DNA of 40,511 nt from Desulfuromonas sp. (lineage in GTDB: Bacteria > Desulfobacterota > Desulfuromonadia > Desulfuromonadales > Geopsychrobacteraceae). Shown in pieces: positions 1 through 5,961 of this stretch. The first letter of the stretch is position 1; each line of letters opens with the position of its first letter. The notes under the pieces were generated by a model that was not told the DNA's origin, searched no databases, and was given only the letters and a program-made list of their open reading frames with translations. Location of the stretch: NCBI GenBank assembly GCA_002869665.1, contig PKUG01000026.1, positions 1 through 40,511 of the forward strand. The letters run 5' to 3'. The position numbers and the translations under genes are program-made.

Positions 1-1029
1 CAGGGTGACGGCCAGTTCGATCATCTCGGCAGGGGTGTAGGCCGGGAGCCTGACCGGGTCGAGTCGTGACCAGAGCGGATCGTCAGGGCCGCGGTTCAGC
101 GGGGCGGGATCGTTCGCCGTGAGCAGCATCAGGCTCTTGCTGCGCATGTCCATCTGGGTCCAGAGTTCGCGAATAAAGTTGTCCGCGAGCGGGGTTTTGG
201 GGTCGAGCAGGCCGATGAGGTAGTCGCGGAAGCTGGTTTTGTCGGCTTCATCCAGAAGGACAAGACCGACCCCGGTCTCCGGTTTGCTCACCGCATCGTA
301 AAGGCTGCCCGGTTTGCCGTTGCTGTAGTGAAAAGAGGTTCCGAGCAGGCGCATGGCCCCGCTGTTGTCAACCCGGAAGCTGTCATCCTGGGTCAGCGGT
401 TGGAAGATCGCCTGGGCGGAGATCCCCGCCTCCGCCATCGCCTCGGCAGCCTGCGTTGCCAGTTCGGATTTGCCGCACCCCGGTTTTCCGAGCAGCAGCG
501 GTGAGCAACTGGTCTGATCACCCAGCAGGCGCCGCGTGACATAGGCGCAGATCCACTGCACCGCTTCCAGCCGATTCGGGACGCGGCGGTTCAGAGCTCT
601 TTTCATTCGCCGGTAAAACTCCTTGGCCTCGGCCTCCATCAGCTGCGGGTGACGGCAGAAGGGGAAAAACAGCGCTGGGTCCGCGGAGGCGATCATGTCG
701 ATCAGTTGCCCCCTGGCGTGCTCCTCCTGTTCGGCCTTGACATACTTGTAGAGCTTTTTCAACAGCAGGGTCACAGTCGCCAGCTCGACCGCTGTTTTCA
801 GATCGGCAAGTGCCAGTGATGCGATCCTGAGTATCGGCTCCTCGGCCAGGTGTTCGCTGACCATGTTGGGGCAGAGGGCGTAGAGCCTGGACGACTCCTG
901 CAGCAGAACACGGCTGCACTCATGGGTGCCGAAGGGTTCGACGCTGATCTGCTGGCGCGCCTTTTTTTCCCTGGGGTCGCTGTCGGACCGATCGTGCTCG
1001 AGGGGGGATGGCGATCTCTTCATGGTCAT
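1..1029 (-). CDS. Lon-like AAA+ ATPase, C-terminus beyond window edge
   Basis: The frame stays open from the ATG at 1029 to base 1, giving the first 343 residues of a longer protein. The start is supported by GGAG about 7 bases upstream. Visible motifs are a Walker A (GKPGCGKS, residues 181-188), a Walker B (LVLLDEAD, about 256-263), a sensor-1 stretch (LLTANDP, about 303-308) and a following WSRLDPVRLPAYT segment that resembles the post-sensor region of Lon-type AAA modules. The first 150 residues are helical and show no domain I recognise. An ATP-driven remodelling or Lon-like protease role is inferred; whether a protease or other effector domain follows is outside the window. It is divergent from an RHH-like gene and a possible nuclease gene, so the three may form one accessory module. 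Confidence 0.8.
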   Translation of the reverse strand, partial: MTMKRSPSPLEHDRSDSDPREKKARQQISVEPFGTHECSRVLLQESSRLYALCPNMVSEHLAEEPILRIASLALADLKTAVELATVTLLLKKLYKYVKAEQEEHARGQLIDMIASADPALFFPFCRHPQLMEAEAKEFYRRMKRALNRRVPNRLEAVQWICAYVTRRLLGDQTSCSPLLLGKPGCGKSELATQAAEAMAEAGISAQAIFQPLTQDDSFRVDNSGAMRLLGTSFHYSNGKPGSLYDAVSKPETGVGLVLLDEADKTSFRDYLIGLLDPKTPLADNFIRELWTQMDMRSKSLMLLTANDPAPLNRGPDDPLWSRLDPVRLPAYTPAEMIELAVTL

Positions 1030-1193
1030 ATCTGTTCTCCGTTTGCGAAAAGGTGATCTTGTGAGATAGGGAAAAGCTGGCGTTTTTCAGTTCGCCGCAG
1101 TTGGGGAGGAGTCTGTAGAAATAACTAACCCACTGAAATTCATCGATTTTTTCTGGAGAAAATTCATTGAGAATAATTCGCGGACGAGATAAA

Positions 1194-1206
1194 TTTGTCG
1201 GACAAA
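1194..1206. promoter_or_regulatory. Perfect inverted repeat, possible operator
   Basis: TTTGTC-G-GACAAA is a perfect 6-bp inverted repeat with a one-base spacer. It lies in the divergent gap between the AAA+ gene and the RHH-like gene, 20 bases before the latter's ATG. Position and symmetry suit an autoregulatory operator for the RHH-like protein; this is inference. Confidence 0.35.
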
Positions 1207-1226
1207 AATAGGGTGGAGAGAAGAGT

Positions 1227-1568
1227 ATGAATGAGAAACAGGGGAGTGCTCCGGGAAGAGGGCGGCCGGCGCGCAAAAAGGTTGTCAAAAAAATCGACCT
1301 GCGCCTGCCCGAAGAGCTGTACGCCGGGATCGCCGATCAGTTGGAGCGTTATGAACGGCTGCGCACATGCAAGGAGCAGGTGGCTTATCGACAACGTTTG
1401 TTGAGAACGGCGCAACAATTCACCGATGTCGGGCTGGCAAAAGAGCTGGATCAGTTACTCGGGCAGAGCGGCGAGATCAACCGTTCGGAATTTATCCGGC
1501 TGGTGTTGCGCACCGGTCTGACTACGCTGGAGAGCCTGCATGCGAAATGCCAGAACCGGAACGAGTGA
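1227..1568 (+). CDS. Small basic protein, ribbon-helix-helix-like
   Basis: 113 residues. GGAGAGAAG precedes the ATG closely. The N-terminus is rich in Arg/Lys/Gly. A segment KKIDLRLPEELYAGIADQL looks like the strand and first helix of an RHH (CopG/Arc) fold, and INRSEFIRLVLRTGL near residues 84-98 looks like its second helix. If so, about 45 residues are inserted between them, which is unusual. The gene overlaps or abuts the next one: its TGA at 1566-1568 shares its A with an ATG at 1568. A DNA-binding regulator or plasmid-like partition/antitoxin-type protein is possible; no toxin is recognisable. Family assignment is tentative. Confidence 0.65.
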   Translation: MNEKQGSAPGRGRPARKKVVKKIDLRLPEELYAGIADQLERYERLRTCKEQVAYRQRLLRTAQQFTDVGLAKELDQLLGQSGEINRSEFIRLVLRTGLTTLESLHAKCQNRNE

Positions 1569-1582
1569 TGGAGGGCAGGCCG

Positions 1583-2380
1583 ATGATTGAGGTTGCTGAT
1601 CTACTCGCCGCCGTGACCGATCCTTCCTGGTCGGCGGCGGGCTCGTTGAGCGAGACGGTGATTCAGGAGCAGGTCGGGCAATTTCTCGCCGGCGGGAGTG
1701 CTCCGCTTTTCAGTCCCGAGGCAACGGAGGATGATCAAAAGCGGCCGTATAACATGAATCTGGTTGCGGGCATCGGCCGTGAGTTCGGTTTCGGTTCGCC
1801 ATTCGGCTCCCGCTATATCGACCTGGCGCAGATCGGGCGGGTCGAAAGACGCCTGGGTCAGCCCGAATGGCTCTGTGAAATCAAGGTGATCGCAGCGAAA
1901 CAGAGAACAGACAACGGCCGCTTTTATCCGTGGTTTCACCGCTATGAGGATTATCCCGAGAGCTTCAACTGCATGCCCGGCGGAAGCCTGCTGACCAATG
2001 CCGACGAAGGGCAGCTTTTCTACGATCTGGCCAAGATGCTCTGCTGCCTCGAAGTGACGAAAGTAAACGCAAGAGCCCGGTTGTTTCAACTGCTGGTTGT
2101 CGCTGCGGCTGGACCGAATGGTCAGTTGTTGCGAAAGCAGGATGTAATTAGCGCCGTAAATCGCATTATCGACGCCTTTAATGCCCACATCGGGCGGTTC
2201 GCTATTTACGACTATCGAAACAAGGACAGGCTGATCATGGACACAAGCGGCGCGTATGAGCTGACACCGGCGACCGTAGCCTGCGAACAGCGCAACGGGC
2301 TCTATTCTCTTGCGGTGGAATGGTCGTTCAAGGCGGCGGCTTCCGGGAGGAGCGGGATCGGGTTATTGCTGCTGGAATAA
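1583..2380 (+). CDS. Uncharacterised protein with possible PD-(D/E)XK nuclease core
   Basis: 265 residues from the ATG at 1583, which has GGAGG at 1570-1574 with an 8-base gap; an in-frame ATG at 1568 is the alternative. I do not recognise the family. The middle contains SRYIDLAQIG followed 19 residues later by WLCEIKVI, so Asp80 and Glu99-x-Lys101 match the spacing of a PD-(D/E)XK core, with a Glu-rich helix (SETVIQEQVGQFL) before it. This is pattern recognition, not proof. It is translationally coupled to the RHH-like gene and lies beside the AAA+ ATPase, so a nuclease-plus-ATPase module is a working idea. Confidence 0.6.
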   Translation: MIEVADLLAAVTDPSWSAAGSLSETVIQEQVGQFLAGGSAPLFSPEATEDDQKRPYNMNLVAGIGREFGFGSPFGSRYIDLAQIGRVERRLGQPEWLCEIKVIAAKQRTDNGRFYPWFHRYEDYPESFNCMPGGSLLTNADEGQLFYDLAKMLCCLEVTKVNARARLFQLLVVAAAGPNGQLLRKQDVISAVNRIIDAFNAHIGRFAIYDYRNKDRLIMDTSGAYELTPATVACEQRNGLYSLAVEWSFKAAASGRSGIGLLLLE

Positions 2381-2411
2381 GAAAAGAATTTTGGGCGTGG
2401 GGACTGCGTGC

Positions 2412-2603
2412 TCAGTTCTCCTGCTGTTTCTCCGGAGTGTGTCCGGCGACGAAAGTCTTGATGAAACGCCTGATTTCGCGGGCGGCGCTGGTATCCAGTT
2501 CGTCACAGAGGGAGACAAAACGGTCGCGTTCCTCGGTGTTGATCCGGATGATCAGCTGGCTGTCCTTCTTTTTCTTCCCGATCTTCTTTTTCTCTGCACT
2601 CAT
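2412..2603 (-). CDS. Small ribbon-helix-helix-like protein
   Basis: 63 residues. The ATG at 2603 is chosen over an upstream in-frame ATG because AAGAGG stands five bases before it. After a lysine-rich N-terminal tail, DSQLIIRINTEERDRFVSLC reads as an RHH strand and helix, and SAAREIRRFIKTFV as the second helix. A DNA-binding role is inferred. It follows ppk2 on the same strand after 68 bases, so it may be the last gene of the ppx-sixA-ppk2 operon. The convergent possible-nuclease gene ends 31 bases away. No partner toxin is seen. Confidence 0.6.
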   Translation of the reverse strand: MSAEKKKIGKKKKDSQLIIRINTEERDRFVSLCDELDTSAAREIRRFIKTFVAGHTPEKQQEN

Positions 2604-2671
2604 TGAAACCTCTTGTTTGAGCTGAACGGTTCGGGCAGGCAACCGCTGGTTTGCTGCGGTCGTCAGTCTGC

Positions 2672-3511
2672 TCAGTAAATCTCCGGAATAAACGTCTGGT
2701 CGCTGAGCGGCGGCCTTATGTAACCCCCCTCATGCGGTCGCGGCGGTAGTTCGAACGGTTCCGGGGTCAGATTCTTGTAAGGGATCATGCTCAGCAGGTG
2801 GGCGATGACGTTGAGCCGGGCCCGACGCTTGACGTCGGCGTCAACCACGTACCAGGGCGCCTGCCTGATGTCGGTGACGGCGAACATCTGATCCTTCGCC
2901 TGCGAATATTCGACCCAGCGTGAGCGCGATTCCAGGTCGATCGGGCTCAGTTTCCAGCGCTTGGTCGGTGTCTTGATCCGCTTGCGGAAGCGCCGGTCCT
3001 GCTCCTCCTCGCAGATCGAAAACCAGTACTTGATCAGGATGATGCCGCTGCGTACGAGCATACGTTCGAATTCCGGGCAGGAGCGCAGGAACTCACGATA
3101 TTCGTCCTCGCTGCAGAAGCCCATGACCCGCTCAACCCCGGCGCGGTTGTACCAGCTGCGGTCGAAGAGGACCATCTCTCCGGCCGCCGGCAGGTGCTGG
3201 ACATAACGCTGAAAGTACCACTGCCCCTGTTCGCGATCGGTCGGTGCAGGGAGCGCCGCGACCCTGGTGATACGCGGGTTGAGGCACTCGGTGATGCGCT
3301 TGATGCAGCCCCCTTTCCCCGCCGCGTCACGCCCCTCAAAGATGACGACGACCTTGAGTTGCTGCTGCTTGATCCATTCCTGCAGCTTGACCAGCTCGAT
3401 CTGCAGTTCGCCGAGAGCTTTTTCGTAGGCTTTTTTGCCGATCTTCCGTTTTGCCCGGCAGTGTCCGTTCGCTTCCGCTTCCGTTCCCGTGTCGTCGCTC
3501 TGTTTCGTCAT
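2672..3511 (-). CDS. ppk2: Polyphosphate kinase 2 family protein
   Basis: 279 residues, the usual size of a single-domain class I PPK2. These enzymes transfer phosphate between polyphosphate and nucleotides in the cytoplasm, generally using polyP to phosphorylate ADP or GDP. The Walker A-like GRDAAGKGG (residues 60-68), the Walker B-like LFDRSWYNRAG (from about 115) and the lid region with RRFRKRIKTPTKRWKLSP are all present. The start has GGGGAG about ten bases upstream. It follows the sixA-like gene by 18 bases and belongs to the leftward ppx-sixA-ppk2 operon, opposite ppk1. The first 25 residues are an acidic/polar extension. Nucleotide preference cannot be read from the sequence. Confidence 0.93.
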   Translation of the reverse strand: MTKQSDDTGTEAEANGHCRAKRKIGKKAYEKALGELQIELVKLQEWIKQQQLKVVVIFEGRDAAGKGGCIKRITECLNPRITRVAALPAPTDREQGQWYFQRYVQHLPAAGEMVLFDRSWYNRAGVERVMGFCSEDEYREFLRSCPEFERMLVRSGIILIKYWFSICEEEQDRRFRKRIKTPTKRWKLSPIDLESRSRWVEYSQAKDQMFAVTDIRQAPWYVVDADVKRRARLNVIAHLLSMIPYKNLTPEPFELPPRPHEGGYIRPPLSDQTFIPEIY

Positions 3512-3529
3512 CGCCTGTGCTCCCCAGTC

Positions 3530-4021
3530 TCAGCGTGCTTTCTTCGGATAGTCGTAACGCCCGATCACCCCTGATCCGCAGGCTGCGTTCTGCCATGCGC
3601 CGATATCGAGCTCCAGGGTCAGGACGGCGCAGGTCGGCAGCCAGTCGGGCGCCTCCGGATTGAACCATTGCCCTAACTCGCTCATGCCGGGGTTGTGGCC
3701 GACGAGCATGACATGCTCCTCCTCCGGCAGCCCATGGACGAGTTCGATCAGGGTGTCCAACTCGGCCTCGTAGATCTGCTGTCGATAAAGGATCGCTTCG
3801 GCCGGGTAGTCCAGCTCCCGGGCGATCAGCCGGGCCGTCTTGCGCGCCCGTTTGGCCGGGCTGCTGACGATCAGGTCGGGGCACAGGCCGTCCCTGGCCA
3901 GGTGTTCCCCCATGCGAGGTGCGGCTGTTTTTCCCCGACTGTTGAGCGGGCGATCGAAGTCGTCGAGCGCGGGATCACCCCAGGCCGACTTGGCGTGACG
4001 GATCAGGGTCAGGCGTTTCAT
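3530..4021 (-). CDS. SixA-like histidine phosphatase
   Basis: 163 residues of the histidine phosphatase superfamily. LTLIRHAKSAW carries the nucleophilic His9, and VGHNPGMSELG carries the second catalytic His109. SixA of E. coli dephosphorylates phosphohistidine proteins; here the substrate is unknown. The ATG at 4021 overlaps the ppx stop codon in an ATGA (4018-4021), so the two genes are translationally coupled; a longer in-frame start at 4054 would lie inside ppx and is rejected. Position between ppx and ppk2 suggests a link to phosphate or polyphosphate metabolism, for example cleaving small phosphate compounds or phosphohistidine. Confidence 0.9.
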   Translation of the reverse strand: MKRLTLIRHAKSAWGDPALDDFDRPLNSRGKTAAPRMGEHLARDGLCPDLIVSSPAKRARKTARLIARELDYPAEAILYRQQIYEAELDTLIELVHGLPEEEHVMLVGHNPGMSELGQWFNPEAPDWLPTCAVLTLELDIGAWQNAACGSGVIGRYDYPKKAR

Positions 4022-5592
4022 GCCGGGACCCCGGTCTGGACATCGAGTTTGCAATCGAAGGCGGTTTCGAGCAGATCCCCTTTGCTTTCGGCCCCATAGA
4101 GTTCGACCGAAAGATCGTCCTGTCCCAGCAGTTTAAGCGCCAGCCGGTCGTTTTTCAGGCTGCATTCGATGTCGCTGACCTGGCCATTGCGACGCCGGTC
4201 GAGACCGTCGGCGAGCCGCACGATGCCGCCGAGCCGGCGGACCAGCAGCTGATCCTCGGCACTGAGGTGAGAGAAGTTCTCGTGCGATTTCTTCGGCATC
4301 GACTTGCGGTGATAGCGCGCCAGGTTGGCGACCAGCTCCCGTTCGCGGGGGGTGAAGCCGAACAGGTTGGCGTGACGGATCAGGTGGTAGGAGTGCTTGT
4401 GATGGCGGTCATAGCTGATGAAGTAACCGATATCGTGTAATTGGGCCGCAGCTTCCAGCAGTTGTGCGTGGCGGTCGTTGAGTTCGTAGGCCTCGGCCAG
4501 TGCGGCGAAAATTTTCACCGCCAGACGTTTGACCTGGGTCGCATGCTGCTCGTCAATCCGGCAGGAACGGGCGAATTCAAGCAGCGAAGCGCGCCAATCC
4601 CGCTGCTGGTGTATGTCCGGTAGCAGGCCGCGTTCCTGCATGCTCTGGAGGATCAGTCCTTCGCGGATCCCCTGGGCGTTGATGCGCAGCAGGTTGGTGC
4701 GACAGCGGCGCAGCAGCTCGTCGGTCAGGATCATTCCGGCGATAATGATGTCTGCCCGTTCCGGATTGAGGCCGGCGACCTGGAGCCTCTCCTTGTGGTT
4801 TTTGCGCGTCAGCATCGCCAGCAGGTGAATGATCTCCGAATGGAGAACCTCGTAGCGATGGACCGATTCGTACTGTTCTCCACGCATGGCCATGACCATG
4901 CTGCCGATGTTGGTCATGGTTCCGCCTGAACCGACCAGGCAGTGAACCGGCAGCCCTTCGCCGATCCCTTCGTGCCTGAGGGACTTGCGGATATGTTTGC
5001 GCAGCCGTTCCAGCTCCTTCTCGCTGATCGGATCGCTGTGAAGGAACTTTTCGGTCAGGAAGACCGCGCCCAACTCGAGGGAGATGATCTTCTCTGTGTG
5101 GTGGCCGCTGGCGACAATGATTTCGACGCTGCCGCCGCCGATGTCGGCCATGGCGAAGCGTAGCTGATCCATGGCGAAGTTGTGATGCACGCTCAGGCTC
5201 GCCAGCTCCGCTTCCCGGGTGCCGGAGATGACGTCGATGTCAAGCCCGGTCCGCTGCTTGACGTTACGCAGGAACTGGTTGCGGTTGAGTGCCTTGCGTA
5301 CCGCGCTGGTGGCGACGACGGCGGCTATTTCGGCATTCAGGCTTGTGCAGATCTTGCTCATCCGCTGCAGAGCTTCGATGGCCCGTTCTTCCGCGGCGAC
5401 CGAGATGAAGCCGGTCTCGCTCAGCCCTTCGCCGAGGCGCACCATCGCTTTCTCGTCATCGAGGACACGAAAGCCGCTTTGCGGATCGATTTCGGCGACG
5501 ATGCAGCGTAACGAGTTGGTCCCGATGTCGATGGCCGCCAGGCGTTTGCGCCCCTGGTGAGGGGCGGGTGATTTATCCGTAAGCTGATTCAT
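4018..5592 (-). CDS. ppx: Exopolyphosphatase (Ppx/GppA family)
   Basis: 524 residues. The ASKHA-fold N-terminal part shows the phosphate-1 loop (AAIDIGTNSLR, from about residue 19) and the phosphate-2 loop (ADIGGGSVEI). The C-terminal third carries an HD-type helix region (QLHDIGYFISYDRHHKHS), as in full-length Ppx/GppA proteins. The enzyme removes terminal phosphates from polyP and/or hydrolyses pppGpp; the two activities cannot be separated here. The ATG at 5592 has AAGAGG five bases upstream; an in-frame ATG 15 bases earlier has no such site. It is the first gene of the leftward ppx-sixA-ppk2 operon and is divergent from the small Lys-rich gene and ppk1. Confidence 0.94.
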   Translation of the reverse strand: MNQLTDKSPAPHQGRKRLAAIDIGTNSLRCIVAEIDPQSGFRVLDDEKAMVRLGEGLSETGFISVAAEERAIEALQRMSKICTSLNAEIAAVVATSAVRKALNRNQFLRNVKQRTGLDIDVISGTREAELASLSVHHNFAMDQLRFAMADIGGGSVEIIVASGHHTEKIISLELGAVFLTEKFLHSDPISEKELERLRKHIRKSLRHEGIGEGLPVHCLVGSGGTMTNIGSMVMAMRGEQYESVHRYEVLHSEIIHLLAMLTRKNHKERLQVAGLNPERADIIIAGMILTDELLRRCRTNLLRINAQGIREGLILQSMQERGLLPDIHQQRDWRASLLEFARSCRIDEQHATQVKRLAVKIFAALAEAYELNDRHAQLLEAAAQLHDIGYFISYDRHHKHSYHLIRHANLFGFTPRERELVANLARYHRKSMPKKSHENFSHLSAEDQLLVRRLGGIVRLADGLDRRRNGQVSDIECSLKNDRLALKLLGQDDLSVELYGAESKGDLLETAFDCKLDVQTGVPA

Positions 5593-5640
5593 GCGGTCCT
5601 CTTGCAAAAAGCTGACATGAATTGTAATATTTCTTCAAAT

Positions 5641-5659
5641 GTATATACATTATATATAC
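5641..5659. promoter_or_regulatory. Inverted repeat in divergent ppx / mini-protein promoter region
   Basis: GTATATA-CATTA-TATATAC is a perfect 7-bp inverted repeat with a 5-base spacer, in an AT-rich patch between ppx (leftward) and the 54-residue gene (rightward). On the minus strand it contains TATAAT, a plausible -10 for ppx, so a bound protein could control both directions. The binding factor is unknown. Confidence 0.4.
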
Positions 5660-5687
5660 CAGTCAATACGTTCTCCAAGGGGAATCC

Positions 5688-5852
5688 ATGAGCTGCCTGA
5701 AAGGTAAAGACAAGGCCGAGAAGGAAGAAGCCAGGTTCGTGTGTGAAAAATGCGGCGCACTGGCGGAGAAGAAACAGCAAGCGTGCAAGCCTGTTAAACT
5801 TGAGGAGAAGAAGAAAAAAAAGAAGAAAGACAAAAAAGACAAGAAAAAATAG
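5688..5852 (+). CDS. 54-residue Cys-rich mini-protein with poly-Lys tail
   Basis: A short gene with a good AAGGGG ribosome site eight bases before the ATG. Cys3, Cys19, Cys22 and Cys33 (with CEKCG as the clear CxxC) suggest a small zinc ribbon. The last 16 residues are almost only Lys with a few Asp/Glu (EEKKKKKKKDKKDKKK). I do not recognise a named family. It sits between ppx and ppk1. Acidic/Lys-rich tails are known to bind or carry polyphosphate in eukaryotic PASK-motif proteins; a polyP-binding role here is inference from composition and neighbours. Nucleic-acid binding by the basic tail is the alternative. No frameshift or truncation is evident. Confidence 0.7.
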   Translation: MSCLKGKDKAEKEEARFVCEKCGALAEKKQQACKPVKLEEKKKKKKKDKKDKKK

Positions 5853-5890
5853 TCGCCTCTGTAACCGCAGGGCTTTCCGGTGTTTTCGCG

Positions 5891-5912
5891 CTCACAAAAT
5901 GCTCACAATTCT
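5891..5912 (+). promoter_or_regulatory. Pho-box-like tandem repeat before ppk1
   Basis: CTCACAAAATG and CTCACAATTCT are adjacent 11-base units starting with CTCAC, 50 bases before the ppk1 start. PhoB-type regulators bind tandem 11-bp units, and the same YTNAY-N6 pattern occurs before pstS and the RR/HK gene in this window. This predicts phosphate-starvation control of ppk1. Confidence 0.5.
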
Positions 5913-5961
5913 CGCCTACTTTATGTCGATTTTTTTTTGACGGAGAAGATGGAGTCGATTG

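Noticed and set aside
920-1288. Leftward 122-residue reading frame overlapping the AAA+ start region
   Set aside because: It spans the divergent promoter region and lies antisense or out of frame to two better-supported genes; its sequence has no protein-like pattern.
1367-1582. Longer N-terminus for the possible-nuclease gene
   Set aside because: It would overlap the RHH-like gene in another frame; GGAGG at 1570-1574 supports the start at 1583.
5743-5940. 65-residue basic frame overlapping the Cys/Lys-rich mini-gene
   Set aside because: Its Arg/Lys richness is the +1 shadow of the poly-Lys tail, it has no ribosome site, and it runs over the Pho-box-like repeat.
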